A stretch of 64,000 bases of DNA from Ruminimicrobiellum sp045223915 (GCA_045223915.1 JBGUZU010000017.1:19280-83279), one strand, 5' to 3'; numbered from the stretch's first letter, positions 33,354 through 43,020 are shown. Notes: generated from the letters alone by a model not told the origin. Numbers and translations: made by a program.

Positions 33354-35138
33354 TTACTCCTTATTAGAAATTTGTTGTCCTGCTAACTCAAAATTTTCAA
33401 ACATAATATTTCCTTTGTTAACAGATAATTTATATTTCAACCAACGACATGGTTGATAAATGTTATATACTCTATAGTCCATATCATATTTATTTTGTGT
33501 ATAATCAGTTTCAATAAAATCTTCGTTAAATGCACCATCTAACATATTAAAATCTTTTTCTTTTTTATAACTGTTATTACTATCAGTAACTACTTCTATT
33601 TTTAAGTTATTATCTTCTGTCGTTGTAAACCAAAAATACAATTTTTCAACAAAAGTAAAATCTGTTTGTGCATTTATTTGCACACTTTCTACAAATGCAG
33701 GACAATCTTCATTTCTATACTTAACATCAAAATATTCTTTTTCTAAATAACCGTCTGCTTGTCCGTTAATTAAAAGATTATTAATTACAGCAAATACTAT
33801 CGGTTCACTTTCATAATTTTCTGTCTTTATTCTTTGTTTAGTCCAAGCATTATTTCTAATATCAAATACATAACGAATATTATCTACTTGCAACATATAT
33901 CTATAATTAAAAAATATTGAAGCAATATTACCGTATGCTTTTAAATCGTTCGGTAATGTTCCCTGAATATTTTGTGCATAATTTACCGTTGTTACATTAT
34001 CTATTGATGTTGATACAGGTAAAGCTTGTATTCCACTCATTAACCTAACATCATATTCCGTAGAAACAAACATCAAACCACCCGCAAAATTGTTAAATGA
34101 AGGACACTTTGCAACACTATATCCGTCTAAAACTCCTACATTAGCTCTTGTTAAAATAACTGAATTGTCAGTAGGGTTAACCAAAAATATATTTTTACCT
34201 GTTCCAACCACAATTTTGTTAAAATCTTCTGCTACTACTTCAACAGGTGTATTATCATTACCAAAATTAGAAATATCTATATAGTTTGCACTATCAAATA
34301 CTTCTCCAAATATATCTGTTGCAAATAATTGTGTAGGATATTTGTCAACTTTACCACCGTATAATCTGTTTCCTGCTACTTGTAAAAAGTAAGGTTTTGG
34401 CAATTCATTATTAACTTTACCTATTTGTTCATCTAAAAAGCTGTCAATAAGATTATCGTAAACTTCCATTGTAGTATTGTCATCTATGGTATTTATTAAA
34501 TAAAAAGTATTTCCGTTATCTTTTGTTCTGTATATTTTTCTTGATTTTACACCATCATAACCTAACGGAAGTTTTAATAATACACTTTGATTATTTACGG
34601 TTATAGTATTTGATATACTACCAACAATTTCTTCACCACCATTAGTTACATAGGTCATTTGATATTTATAAGTGCCTGTTAGAAAACCGTTATTTTGTCC
34701 TTTTAAAGCCAAAGGACTGCCCATTTGAGATATTTGGTCATAAGCACCATAATAAACGAAAATATTGTCCTTTCCGTTAGTTATAAACAATTTATCTTGG
34801 TATGTTGCAAAACTGCATTTGCCTTTAGCTATTCCTGAATAAATAAGTTTTAACTCATTTATTAAATCAGTTTCGTAAATGTTACCATTACAAACGACAA
34901 TTATTTTTGTTCTTAATATATTATTTGTATCTAAAAATCTATATTCGTATATACCGTCTATCTTATTTTCAGAAATTTGCATTATTTGTGTAGGACATAA
35001 AACTTTTTCTAAACCTAAAATAGATGTATTTTCAAAACTAAAATTTAGCATATCATAAAAATATTCTGCACCTGATTGTTTAGGGTTGCTGTCGTTTTTT
35101 ATGCCTTTGAATTGATTTATTGATACTTTTTCACCCAT
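33354..35138 (-). CDS. Tail nozzle / DNA-stabilisation-type beta-propeller protein (594 aa)
   Basis: Beta-rich throughout, with the blocks SRKIYRTKDNGNTFYLINTI, YFLQVAGNRLYGGKVDKYPT and GGLMFVSTEYDVRLMSG. These resemble the packaged-DNA stabilisation (gp10/nozzle) proteins of short-tailed phages. Located between head-completion genes and ejection proteins, as in P22-like genomes. It would close the tail tube below the portal. Moderately sure by order and pattern. Confidence 0.6.
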   Translation of the reverse strand: MGEKVSINQFKGIKNDSNPKQSGAEYFYDMLNFSFENTSILGLEKVLCPTQIMQISENKIDGIYEYRFLDTNNILRTKIIVVCNGNIYETDLINELKLIYSGIAKGKCSFATYQDKLFITNGKDNIFVYYGAYDQISQMGSPLALKGQNNGFLTGTYKYQMTYVTNGGEEIVGSISNTITVNNQSVLLKLPLGYDGVKSRKIYRTKDNGNTFYLINTIDDNTTMEVYDNLIDSFLDEQIGKVNNELPKPYFLQVAGNRLYGGKVDKYPTQLFATDIFGEVFDSANYIDISNFGNDNTPVEVVAEDFNKIVVGTGKNIFLVNPTDNSVILTRANVGVLDGYSVAKCPSFNNFAGGLMFVSTEYDVRLMSGIQALPVSTSIDNVTTVNYAQNIQGTLPNDLKAYGNIASIFFNYRYMLQVDNIRYVFDIRNNAWTKQRIKTENYESEPIVFAVINNLLINGQADGYLEKEYFDVKYRNEDCPAFVESVQINAQTDFTFVEKLYFWFTTTEDNNLKIEVVTDSNNSYKKEKDFNMLDGAFNEDFIETDYTQNKYDMDYRVYNIYQPCRWLKYKLSVNKGNIMFENFELAGQQISNKE

Positions 35139-35141
35139 TTT

Positions 35142-36092
35142 TTATTGTTGTAAGTTAGTCCAATTTGGATAACCATTTTGTGAAAAATATGGACTTCTTA
35201 CATTTGCTCCTTTTCTAATGTTAGAATATCCTTTTCTTATGTCCGCTTCGTATTGATTAAAAAGTTCTTCACTATCTATTTTATATTGTGCTGCTCTTGT
35301 GTTATCTAATTTCAAAATAAGGTTATATGCTACGATTTTAATTATTCCTTCCATATGTTCTTCGCATATTTCCAAATCTTTGTTTAATGTTTCTTGTGAA
35401 ACAAAATTATCGTCATAAACTTCGATTTTCTTCGGTAACCTCGCATAATAGAGGATAAGATTACAATGTGTTACATCGGTATTTTCGTCAAAGTTTTGTG
35501 CCTGAGTTCCTTCTATACCACGAACACAACCGTATAATTTGTTATTGTCGCAATATTGATACATTATTTTTTCTGTTCCTATTTGCACTCTGCCGAAATT
35601 TCTTATAAAACCTTTTGTGTTTTCCACTTCTATTGTCGTATCTGTGGATAAAAGTTGTTTAGTAAGCTTGGTAACATTAGCACTTGTTGAATTTGTAGGA
35701 AATAAACCCAAATATTGTGTTTTACCCTGTCCGAAAGGCATTATCCAACTTGTAATACCGTTGTAAGGGTTAATCATAAAGTTGTTTAATACATTATTTG
35801 TTCCACGAACATCTAAAGGGAATATTTTACCGTCAACAATAACTTCTGCAAATAAATAAGAGCAACTTCTTAAAGCATTTTCAGGTGCTTTAATTATCGG
35901 CTCGTTAAGTTTTGTTATCGTTGAGTAAGTATCTTGAACACCTTTAGTCTTATTTGCATACTGAAACATTTGTGTATTAAGTTCGTCAATTATGTAACGA
36001 GTTTCAACGATATTGTTTATTGCTCTGCCTGTAATATCGTCTAATGTTCCAATTTTAAAGTTTATTCGTCTTAATGCTTCAAATAGTTTCAT
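35142..36092 (-). CDS. Head-tail connector-region protein (316 aa)
   Basis: Unrecognised at family level. The N-terminal half is helical (EALRRINFKIGTLDDITGRAI), and the middle is beta-rich with a segment NTKGFIRNFGRVQIGTEKIMY followed by YGCVRGIEGTQAQNFDE, a pattern common in phage tail or baseplate-associated proteins. Position after the capsid genes suggests a tail accessory or adaptor role. Starts within the preceding gene's stop (4-bp overlap). Confidence 0.55.
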   Translation of the reverse strand: MKLFEALRRINFKIGTLDDITGRAINNIVETRYIIDELNTQMFQYANKTKGVQDTYSTITKLNEPIIKAPENALRSCSYLFAEVIVDGKIFPLDVRGTNNVLNNFMINPYNGITSWIMPFGQGKTQYLGLFPTNSTSANVTKLTKQLLSTDTTIEVENTKGFIRNFGRVQIGTEKIMYQYCDNNKLYGCVRGIEGTQAQNFDENTDVTHCNLILYYARLPKKIEVYDDNFVSQETLNKDLEICEEHMEGIIKIVAYNLILKLDNTRAAQYKIDSEELFNQYEADIRKGYSNIRKGANVRSPYFSQNGYPNWTNLQQ

Positions 36093-36700
36093 TTTTTCAC
36101 CTTTGCAACGATAATTTTTATTGTCGTTTCGTCAAAATAACCTGAAAGATAAGCAGTTATTTGTGCTGCTGTATAATCATTTACAAAAAAGCTGTCTGTT
36201 TTATATTGAACACCACTATAAATAGTGTTGATATAAGATGTTCCTGCTCCTATTGAAAAATAAACATTAGGAACATCACAAAAAATGTTTATATAGTTAA
36301 ATTTTTCGTTGTTTGCTCCACGATAAACGATTAATGTTTGGTCGTATCTTGTTGAAGTAACCACATTTTCAACAGTATCACAATAAACATATATTCTGTC
36401 ATCTTCAACGACATCTCCGTCTAATGTAATACCGTAATCTGCCAAGTTTACATTTTCTGCACCACCATACAAATCCCATTTGTTATCAAGATATTGAAAA
36501 TAATAATAAGAACTTGATAATGTTCCACCCATAGCAGATTTAAATGTATCTTTGTCTATGGTTACTTTAACTGCTTTTAACGAGATTTCTTTTGTGGCTA
36601 TATATTCGCATTCTTTTTTAATTTGTGAAGAAGCTAATTTGAGTTCTGTTCCGTTATCATTTATTTGTTTTTTCTGTTCCGTTACTACTAAACTTTTCAT
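36089..36700 (-). CDS. Phage structural-region protein, unknown (203 aa)
   Basis: A beta-rich protein with many Tyr and Asp residues (SSYYYFQYLDNKWDLYGG). No family recognised. Its position between the decoration-type gene and the connector-region gene suggests a virion component. AGGGGGAT ribosome-binding site upstream. Confidence 0.5.
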   Translation of the reverse strand: MKSLVVTEQKKQINDNGTELKLASSQIKKECEYIATKEISLKAVKVTIDKDTFKSAMGGTLSSSYYYFQYLDNKWDLYGGAENVNLADYGITLDGDVVEDDRIYVYCDTVENVVTSTRYDQTLIVYRGANNEKFNYINIFCDVPNVYFSIGAGTSYINTIYSGVQYKTDSFFVNDYTAAQITAYLSGYFDETTIKIIVAKVKK

Positions 36701-36708
36701 TTATCCCC

Positions 36709-37008
36709 CTAAAACATATATATCTTAAGGTCGTCAGGTAAAGTGCCTGAATATGTTGCTTCTATTTCAACAAAGTTATATTCAAGAACTATATAATCAT
36801 CTACTGCATTTAAACTAACTGCATTTCCGTCTGCATCTTTCAATGTTCTCTTAATTAAGTTACCTGCTTCATCTCTAAAAACCAATTTAAAACTTATGCT
36901 ATCACCGGAAGGTAACTCGTTTGCAGAATTGGCAGTTAAAATTCTATATGTTCTTGCATCGTCCGATTGCCCTACTATCCTTATTATATTTACTGTTGTT
37001 TCTGCCAT
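36709..37008 (-). CDS. Phage structural-region protein, unknown (99 aa)
   Basis: A compact beta-rich protein (VNIIRIVGQSDDARTYRI, ISFKLVFRDEAGNLIKRTL) that could be an immunoglobulin-like virion decoration. No family recognised. The upstream 64-bp gap holds a perfect 8-bp hairpin GTGGGTGG/CCACCCAC (37028-37035, 37049-37056). Confidence 0.5.
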   Translation of the reverse strand: MAETTVNIIRIVGQSDDARTYRILTANSANELPSGDSISFKLVFRDEAGNLIKRTLKDADGNAVSLNAVDDYIVLEYNFVEIEATYSGTLPDDLKIYMF

Positions 37009-37072
37009 TTTTATTCTCCTGTTGTATGTGGGTGGAAGTTGCTATAAACCACCCACACACTTTTTAACTATA

Positions 37073-37558
37073 TTAGGAAGCTGCTACTTCACTTGTTGCA
37101 CCTAACAATGTTATTGAAACATCACCTGCACCTGTTCTTGTTTCGTTAATAATTGCATTTGTTGAAGCAACTACTGACGAACTATCTGTAACTGTCTTAA
37201 TCGCAGTTATCAATTTTGTATAGTGGTCTTTTGTTGTGTTTCCTGCTGATTTTGCTATTGTCTGTCCTTTAATTTGAAGGAAGAAATAACTACCATCTGC
37301 TACACCGATATTTGCTACACCGGTAATTTTTGCAAATGCACTTGTTGCTGGTGCTACTGCTACAAAGCCCGGATTTACCATAACGGTGTCTTTTGCTGTT
37401 AAATCTGCACCTGCTTTAACATAAATATATTCTCTTACATCGTTGTTCTCGTCAATCGTTGTAATGGTTTGTCCTAAACCATATTTTGCAGTTGTAGAAG
37501 AAGATTTTATGTCGTTTGCTTCGTTTAATGCTTGTTCAATCAATAATATTTCTGACAT
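37073..37558 (-). CDS. Capsid decoration/head-fibre-type protein (161 aa)
   Basis: A Thr/Ala/Val-rich protein with a helical front (LLIEQALNEANDI) and a beta-barrel-like middle (YIYVKAGADLTAKDTVMVNPG, ITGVANIGVADGSYFFLQIKG) similar in style to DUF2190-type capsid-decorating proteins. It lies just after the major capsid gene, the usual place for a head decoration protein. The DUF2190 link is a pattern resemblance only. Confidence 0.6.
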   Translation of the reverse strand: MSEILLIEQALNEANDIKSSSTTAKYGLGQTITTIDENNDVREYIYVKAGADLTAKDTVMVNPGFVAVAPATSAFAKITGVANIGVADGSYFFLQIKGQTIAKSAGNTTKDHYTKLITAIKTVTDSSSVVASTNAIINETRTGAGDVSITLLGATSEVAAS

Positions 37559-37641
37559 TTTTTTAACTCCTGAATTTTAAGTTGGCAGTTTGTTTAATCT
37601 CTATGCTGCCAAAAGAGTTCTTTTCTTGTGGAGAGAAAAGA

Positions 37642-38637
37642 TTAAGCACCGAAAGTTTTGTTTACTGCAAACAATCTTCTGTCGTAGCAAACCAAGTTTC
37701 CACTCAAATACTTTTGAACTGATTTCAAAGGATTTGTAGGAAGTTGTAAACCTTCTTTCGTTGTATCAAAAGGACTTCCACTGTCAAAACCGAAATTGTA
37801 AATGAATTTAACTGCTTTTTTAGGGAATATTACTGCCCAATTGTCGTTTGTTCCTGATACATTAGTTCCCGGAACATAAGCATCTAAATAGAACTCTACT
37901 CCGTTAACCATAAATCCCCTGAAACCTGCTTTTGCAAATTCACTTTCGTTGATGAACATCTGTTGTGCTTGAACAGCATTTTTAAATTTTTCATAAACGA
38001 ATGTATTTGCAAAACCAAAGCATTCATTTCCTACATTTGCACCTGTCTGCATTCTTGCTTGAACATTTGTTATCAAGCTGTTGATTGCAGAATATGAAAC
38101 AGTTGTTGCTGTTGTCATATAAGGAAGATAAGCATCACCGGTATAATCTGTATCAAGTAAACCTGCATAAGCAGTTCCTGAAGCAGCACAAATATCGGAA
38201 ATACCTTCAAATGCTAAAGCATTACCTGAAGAACTTCCCCACAATGAAGCAGACAAATCTCTATACATATCTGCCATTGCTCCGTCTATCTTTTCTGCAA
38301 AGAAATCTACTGCTGATAAAGCAGAATCAAAAGCAACATTGTAATCTTCCAATGTGAAGTTAATATTGCAGTTGTAATATTTCCACGGAAGAACACCATA
38401 TTGTAATTGAATAGAAGGTGTTGCACTTGTTGTTGCACCTGTTCCTGCTATAAAACCTTGAGATTGATTTGCCAAAAGTTTTATAGGGAACTGAATGTAA
38501 ATACCACCTTTTTGTTTTTTCTTACCTTCTTTGGAAAGGTAGTTCCATAAAGGTAAACATTTCTCTAAACCATCAAATAATTTATCGTCAATATACTGAA
38601 CGACTGCTGCATTAAGTTCTTGTGTTTGTTGAGCCAT
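37642..38637 (-). CDS. Major capsid protein (HK97-fold type)
   Basis: A 331-residue protein with an N-terminal helix (LNAAVVQYIDDKLFDGLEKC) and blocks typical of phage coat proteins (FPIKLLANQSQGFIAGTG, YNCNINFTLEDYNVAFDSAL, FGFANTFVYEKFKNAVQ, near-C-terminal LVCYDRRLFAVN). It follows the scaffold gene directly. Fold assignment is inferred from context and pattern. Confidence 0.82.
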   Translation of the reverse strand: MAQQTQELNAAVVQYIDDKLFDGLEKCLPLWNYLSKEGKKKQKGGIYIQFPIKLLANQSQGFIAGTGATTSATPSIQLQYGVLPWKYYNCNINFTLEDYNVAFDSALSAVDFFAEKIDGAMADMYRDLSASLWGSSSGNALAFEGISDICAASGTAYAGLLDTDYTGDAYLPYMTTATTVSYSAINSLITNVQARMQTGANVGNECFGFANTFVYEKFKNAVQAQQMFINESEFAKAGFRGFMVNGVEFYLDAYVPGTNVSGTNDNWAVIFPKKAVKFIYNFGFDSGSPFDTTKEGLQLPTNPLKSVQKYLSGNLVCYDRRLFAVNKTFGA

Positions 38638-38648
38638 TTTATTTTCTC

Positions 38649-39554
38649 CTATTGTTTGCCCAAAATCTTTTCAAATGTTGCTTTAAGTTTGGACTTCGCA
38701 TCACCTGTCGGTGCAAAGTTCCCAACTTTACCTGCACCACCTGAAATAATTTCGGCATCTTTAATTTTTTGTTTTCTTGCTGAATAATTTGCGAGTATCT
38801 TTTTATCTCTTGCTTCCAACAACTGTTTTCCATAAAGTTCACGAAATACACTTTTAATATATCTCGGCTCTATGTTGTTATCTCTGCAATAAGTCAAAAG
38901 ATAACTCTTTACTTCGTCCGTCATCTTGAAGCCATACTCTTTAGCCAAATTATCACACTCGGTTAAACCGTTCGTAATCTGTGCAGTCGTATCTGCCATA
39001 TACTTTTCTTCTTGTCTTTGTCTTTCGGTCGTTTCCAACTGTTGCAATTTGGCTTCCAACTCTTGTTGCTTTTTTATTTGTTCGGCAGACATATTCGGAT
39101 ATAATCTTTGCAATTCTTCGGCTTCAATTTGGTTAAAGAGTTGCAAAATTCTCGGAGAATAAATTTCATTGTTCAACCATTTTTCAACATAGTTGTAAAC
39201 CTGATTTATTCTGCTTTCCGGATTTCTGTAATCTGCATACTTTTTTAACTCGTCAGCTAAAGTTTCTGCTTGAAATCCGTTCTCTTTCAAGATTTTTAAT
39301 AACCCTGTATATTTTGGGTTAACATCTTGAAACTTTGTTTCCAATGACTTATAAGAGTTGTATAAGTCGTCTGTCTTTTTCCACATCTTGCCATAACGAC
39401 TGTCTTTTTGCCATTCTTCCAAATTGGTTTCAGGATTTACGGTTTCCGTTTCCTTTCCACCTTCATTCGCAGAATCAACATCAACAGGTTGCTGTGGCTG
39501 TTGCTCTTGAACTTCTTCGTTTTGGTTTTCTAATTCTTGATTTTCCATATCCAT
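38649..39554 (-). CDS. Capsid scaffolding-type protein (301 aa)
   Basis: Acidic, Gln/Glu-rich N-terminus, helical middle, and a basic C-terminus (KSKLKATFEKILGKQ) as scaffolding proteins have for binding coat protein. Start taken at MDMENQ because a GGAGAG ribosome-binding site lies upstream; the longer frame would overlap the 56-aa gene. It sits directly before the capsid gene. No protease domain is visible. Confidence 0.72.
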   Translation of the reverse strand: MDMENQELENQNEEVQEQQPQQPVDVDSANEGGKETETVNPETNLEEWQKDSRYGKMWKKTDDLYNSYKSLETKFQDVNPKYTGLLKILKENGFQAETLADELKKYADYRNPESRINQVYNYVEKWLNNEIYSPRILQLFNQIEAEELQRLYPNMSAEQIKKQQELEAKLQQLETTERQRQEEKYMADTTAQITNGLTECDNLAKEYGFKMTDEVKSYLLTYCRDNNIEPRYIKSVFRELYGKQLLEARDKKILANYSARKQKIKDAEIISGGAGKVGNFAPTGDAKSKLKATFEKILGKQ

Positions 39555-39574
39555 TTTCTTTTCTCTCCATTTTT

Positions 39575-39745
39575 CTATCTGCAAAATCCACTCTGCTTAT
39601 TTGCAGTTTGTGGTGTTACTATTACTTTTCTTGCTTCTTCTTCCGAATTTATTTGTTTTTCTCTTAATTCTCTGTTTATTTCTTTCATCATTGAGTATGC
39701 TCTTTGTGAGCCGAAATTATATTGTCCTTTATCCACGAAAGACAT
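39575..39745 (-). CDS. Small phage protein, unknown (56 aa)
   Basis: Frame MSFVDKGQYNFGSQRAYSMM onward, a charged helix followed by a polar tail. Its ATG shares a base with the TAA of the preceding gene (TAATG), and AGGGGGAAAA lies just upstream. It fits between portal-region and scaffold genes. No family recognised. Confidence 0.6.
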   Translation of the reverse strand: MSFVDKGQYNFGSQRAYSMMKEINRELREKQINSEEEARKVIVTPQTANKQSGFCR

Positions 39746-39954
39746 TATTTTCCCCCTAAATAATCTGCCATTGTTACATCTTCTGCTTCTTCTTCGTCAT
39801 CTTCTTTTTCACCTAACAAAGATTTGGCAATAGCTTTTATTTTGTTTATGTCGTTAGATTCAAGTATTGCTTTTAATCCTTCTTCAATGTTCGGCTTAAC
39901 TTCAACTTGTTCTTCTTGTATTTCTTCAAGCTTTGGCATTTCTTTTTCTTCCAT
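39745..39954 (-). CDS. Small acidic phage protein (69 aa)
   Basis: Glu-rich, helical, with KAIAKSLLGEKEDDEEEAED and a C-terminal TMADYLGGK. No family recognised. It overlaps the previous gene by 29 bp and ends at the start of the 56-aa gene. A head-assembly accessory role is possible from position only. Confidence 0.6.
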   Translation of the reverse strand: MEEKEMPKLEEIQEEQVEVKPNIEEGLKAILESNDINKIKAIAKSLLGEKEDDEEEAEDVTMADYLGGK

Positions 39955-40231
39955 TTTTTCTCTCCTTTTTAGGTTTTTCTTCTTCTTGAACTTTAACTAT
40001 AATCGGCTCTGTTTTTACTTTTAAATCTGCATCTACAAATTTTGTTTCTTCTTTAACTTCTGCCTTTTTCAACATTTCAAAAAATGTTTCTTTTACTTTT
40101 GTCTTTTCACCGTTAACCAAACAAACATATTCGGTTATTCTGTCTTTCGTTTGCGATGCAGGAAATACACCGATAATCTCTACATCTAAAACTAAATTCT
40201 TTAAACTAAACTTCTCTCCACAATTAAACAT
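39926..40231 (-). CDS. Small phage protein between portal and scaffold (101 aa)
   Basis: The N-terminal about 55 residues look globular (LKNLVLDVEIIGVFPASQTK then YVCLVNGEKTKVKETFFEML). The C-terminus is a Lys/Arg/Glu tail ending RKRNAKA. Overlaps the portal stop by 8 bp and the next start by 29 bp. No family recognised. Confidence 0.6.
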   Translation of the reverse strand: MFNCGEKFSLKNLVLDVEIIGVFPASQTKDRITEYVCLVNGEKTKVKETFFEMLKKAEVKEETKFVDADLKVKTEPIIVKVQEEEKPKKERKNGRKRNAKA

Positions 40232-42326
40232 TTGCTACTCCCTTTTTTAATAATTTGTCTGCAACTGCATTTTCTTCACCTTCTGCTTGTTGAACAGGAT
40301 TTTCACTCACTTTAGAAGGAATTATTGTTGCTATATCTGTTGCTGATGATTTACTTGTTATCGTTTGCACCGGTGCAGAATTGAATGTGTCAGGTGAAGC
40401 ATCTAAACCTAATTCCGAAAGTATTTGCCCTTTAGCTTTACTAAATCCTTCAAGTGATTTAATAATGTCTGCAAATGCTTTACTCAAGTTCGGATTTAAG
40501 AATATTGATTTTAAATCTATCGGAACATCTTGCGATGCTTGTGCTTGTTGTTTTTGTCTTAATAATTGTATTACTGCTCTGTAATTAGGTATATCTAAAC
40601 TTCTTAAATAAAGTTCCAACAAATCTATATCTTGATTTGTGTTTAATATTCCTGAAGTAAAGATTTTTTCCATTAAGAACGAAAGTTCTTTGCGACTTCT
40701 CGGTATTTCTACACCTGCGACAACTTCTATCTTGTATTGCCAATCGTTATTTAAAACTATCTCTTGTGCCAAGTTCATTGCTTCGTCATATAAAACAATA
40801 GTTTGTTGTCCGTCTTGATTCATACCTAACTGTGCATATTTAACTGTCATTTGGTTGACATTTAATCCGGTAGAAATCTCTATATATCTATCTTCCGTGT
40901 AAAACTCTTGAATTAGTTTAACGATTTTGTTTCCGACATCAACAATGAAGTTTTTAAGATTTTTTTGTATCATTCTTATTGATGCCATAGGTGATTCGTT
41001 CAAACTCTCAACTTGTTCTGCACTTGTTGTTCCTATTTGACGAACACCGTTTATCATTGTTTCGTTAAGCTTTGCCTTCTTATAAGCTTGTCTTTCGTAT
41101 CTTTCAATGATAGCTTCCAACTTAACTGCTTCATCTATCATTTGATTTTTGATTGTAAATAAAGGATTTGAGCCATCAGGATTTAATTTGTTTACTTTGA
41201 TTATTGTTTGACTTACAACTTCATCATCTTCAATATCCATTATTCCGTCAGGTGCAACAATACTGTTTACATTTTGAGATACTAAAAAGCTCTGTTTTGC
41301 CAATGTTCCATTGATTCTGTTTTGAATAGGAATTAAATCTTCTACTTCCGATTTGCCTTCTATTCTGTTGAGTTGCATAGGGTTAAAGATGTCAATATTT
41401 GCTAAATTCATAAACCCTTTAGGTGCAGGTTTATCATCTAAAATAAGTGAATCTTTTTCCGACAATGCAAATGTTATCATTCTACCGTAAGGATAACGAT
41501 ATACACTCTCTTTTTTTAGATTCTGTGTTTTAATGTTATCGTTCTCGTTCGGTGAATATACTGAAGTATCAATAAGATACATTACAACTAATTCAACAAC
41601 TTTACCGGCTTGAATACCGTCCGTTGCTCCGTTGTTATATGCCAAACCACTACTATTTTCTGTTTGATAAGCTATTACTCTACCGTTACCTTTGCCACCT
41701 TTTGCACCTTCTTCGTTCGGTGATGTCGTTATTGAATCTACCAACTTACAAAGTTCTTCGTTGTATGTTCCGTCATCGTTCTTACAATATTTTTCTTTAA
41801 CTACATTCGGAACTAAACATTGTTTATAAGCTATAAACGAAAGGTCTTTTATCTTTTTTGCCGATTTATCCCAACGGATATTTTCAGGTGGAATATACTC
41901 TAACTTAATCTGTTCTCTGTCATCTTCTTCACAGATATATGTTTGAAGTGCAGAAAAGCCCATAATTTCACCAAATCTAACAATCTGCTCTTTTAGCTCG
42001 TCAAAATTGTTATCTTTTAAAATATGGTGCAATTCTTCGTTAAATATGTCTGCTACTATTTGATGATTTTTGATTTCCGTTAAATCTTTTAAAGGACTTA
42101 TTGAAGGAACTACTTGAACTGTGAAAGGTGCATCTAATGTTGCTGTTACTTTTGTTTCAATGATTTCGTCAATAATGTTGTTACTTGTTTTTTCTTCTCC
42201 ACCGAAATAATTTTGATTTAATTTACCGTCATAATAATTGTAGAACTTTTTGTATTTTTCCGTCCAAGAAGTTCCGTTTTTCCAAAGGTTACTAACTAAT
42301 TTGTATAAAGCTTTATCTTTTTTCAT
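40224..42326 (-). CDS. Portal protein (700 aa)
   Basis: A large portal-type protein: N-terminal NYYDGKLNQNYFGGEEKTSN, a core with IGFSALQ-like segment (GEIMGFSALQTYICEEDDREQ), YIPPENIRWDKSAKKIKD, LIPIQNRINGTLAKQ, and a long helical C-terminus. About 700 residues is in the P22 range and agrees with the podovirus layout. It forms the dodecameric DNA channel at one vertex. The start lacks a clear Shine-Dalgarno; a hairpin (CTCGTA/TACGAG) lies immediately upstream of the ATG. Confidence 0.8.
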   Translation of the reverse strand: MKKDKALYKLVSNLWKNGTSWTEKYKKFYNYYDGKLNQNYFGGEEKTSNNIIDEIIETKVTATLDAPFTVQVVPSISPLKDLTEIKNHQIVADIFNEELHHILKDNNFDELKEQIVRFGEIMGFSALQTYICEEDDREQIKLEYIPPENIRWDKSAKKIKDLSFIAYKQCLVPNVVKEKYCKNDDGTYNEELCKLVDSITTSPNEEGAKGGKGNGRVIAYQTENSSGLAYNNGATDGIQAGKVVELVVMYLIDTSVYSPNENDNIKTQNLKKESVYRYPYGRMITFALSEKDSLILDDKPAPKGFMNLANIDIFNPMQLNRIEGKSEVEDLIPIQNRINGTLAKQSFLVSQNVNSIVAPDGIMDIEDDEVVSQTIIKVNKLNPDGSNPLFTIKNQMIDEAVKLEAIIERYERQAYKKAKLNETMINGVRQIGTTSAEQVESLNESPMASIRMIQKNLKNFIVDVGNKIVKLIQEFYTEDRYIEISTGLNVNQMTVKYAQLGMNQDGQQTIVLYDEAMNLAQEIVLNNDWQYKIEVVAGVEIPRSRKELSFLMEKIFTSGILNTNQDIDLLELYLRSLDIPNYRAVIQLLRQKQQAQASQDVPIDLKSIFLNPNLSKAFADIIKSLEGFSKAKGQILSELGLDASPDTFNSAPVQTITSKSSATDIATIIPSKVSENPVQQAEGEENAVADKLLKKGVANV

Positions 42327-42329
42327 ACT

Positions 42330-42389
42330 CGTATTTTACGAGATAAAAAAATACAAATCTTTACCAAAATGTTGCTATTTTACAGCAAC
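42330..42389. promoter_or_regulatory. Twin hairpins before the portal start
   Basis: Stem CTCGTA/TACGAG (42330-42344) and stem GTTGCT/AGCAAC (42371-42389), whose minus-strand loops both contain GTAAAAT. They fill the 65-bp gap upstream of the portal gene, which has no clear ribosome-binding site. They may control portal translation. Confidence 0.4.
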
Positions 42390-42391
42390 TT

Positions 42392-42844
42392 TTATTGATT
42401 TTCTCTTACTTTTCTCATTAAATCGGCTTGATAGTGCGAATTGCCTGACTTTATTCTTCCGATAACTTCCTGAAAATGTTTTTTTGTCTTTTCTGCTTGT
42501 TCTTTTTTGATTCTTGCTCTTATTTTAGATGACTGACTTTCCATTTCGTTAAAAGTCGTATAAACATAACCCTGTTTTTCCTTTTTTTTGATTTCTTCGT
42601 TGCTCGTTACCATTTTACCCAAGCCAAAATCAAAATAAGAGTGAAAAACTTGTTTTCTGTATGCTCTTTTGTATCTTTGCTCTTGTTCCCAATTAAAAAA
42701 GAACTCGTCAATATAATCAAAAAACTTTTCTTTTAATGTTCTGTCATCGTGAACTTTAAGTCCTATTGTTCCGAACTTATATAATCGTTTCGGTGGCCGG
42801 ATTCTTTTATAGATTTTGTGAATAATATGTAATATTTTATCCAA
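42392..42844 (-). CDS. Phage protein, unknown, basic helical (150 aa)
   Basis: Rich in Lys, Arg and aromatic residues (HKIYKRIRPPKRLYKFG, FFDYIDEFFFNWEQEQRYKR), mostly helical. The first available start is TTG (42844), giving an 82-bp overlap with the preceding frame; a later start is possible. No family recognised. Expressed from the packaging gene cluster. Confidence 0.5.
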   Translation of the reverse strand: MDKILHIIHKIYKRIRPPKRLYKFGTIGLKVHDDRTLKEKFFDYIDEFFFNWEQEQRYKRAYRKQVFHSYFDFGLGKMVTSNEEIKKKEKQGYVYTTFNEMESQSSKIRARIKKEQAEKTKKHFQEVIGRIKSGNSHYQADLMRKVRENQ

Positions 42845-43020
42845 GTTTTTAATTTCAACCCCTTTTTAGAGTAAATTTGGTTGCGACAAGTTTCATATTC
42901 AATACACAACTTATCTGCAATATCTTCTATTCTTAAATGGCTCTGCTTCCATAAAGAAAATAGTTGCTTTTGCCTATATATTTTCTCGTTTGCTAATTGC
43001 GAATCTAAATTGTTTTGCAA
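42763..43020 (-). CDS. Small helix-turn-helix-like phage protein (85 aa)
   Basis: The segment QSHLRIEDIADKLCIEYETCRNQIYSKKG has the spacing of a helix-turn-helix with sigma-like or LuxR-like character, so DNA binding is possible. Start overlaps the preceding gene by 47 bp. Its place just before the late structural genes would suit a late regulator, but this is only a suggestion. Confidence 0.5.
   Translation of the reverse strand: MQNNLDSQLANEKIYRQKQLFSLWKQSHLRIEDIADKLCIEYETCRNQIYSKKGLKLKTWIKYYILFTKSIKESGHRNDYISSEQ

Noticed and set aside
38639..38851. 70-aa frame on the minus strand overlapping the scaffold C-terminus
   Set aside because: Out-of-frame shadow of the scaffold gene with no independent signals.
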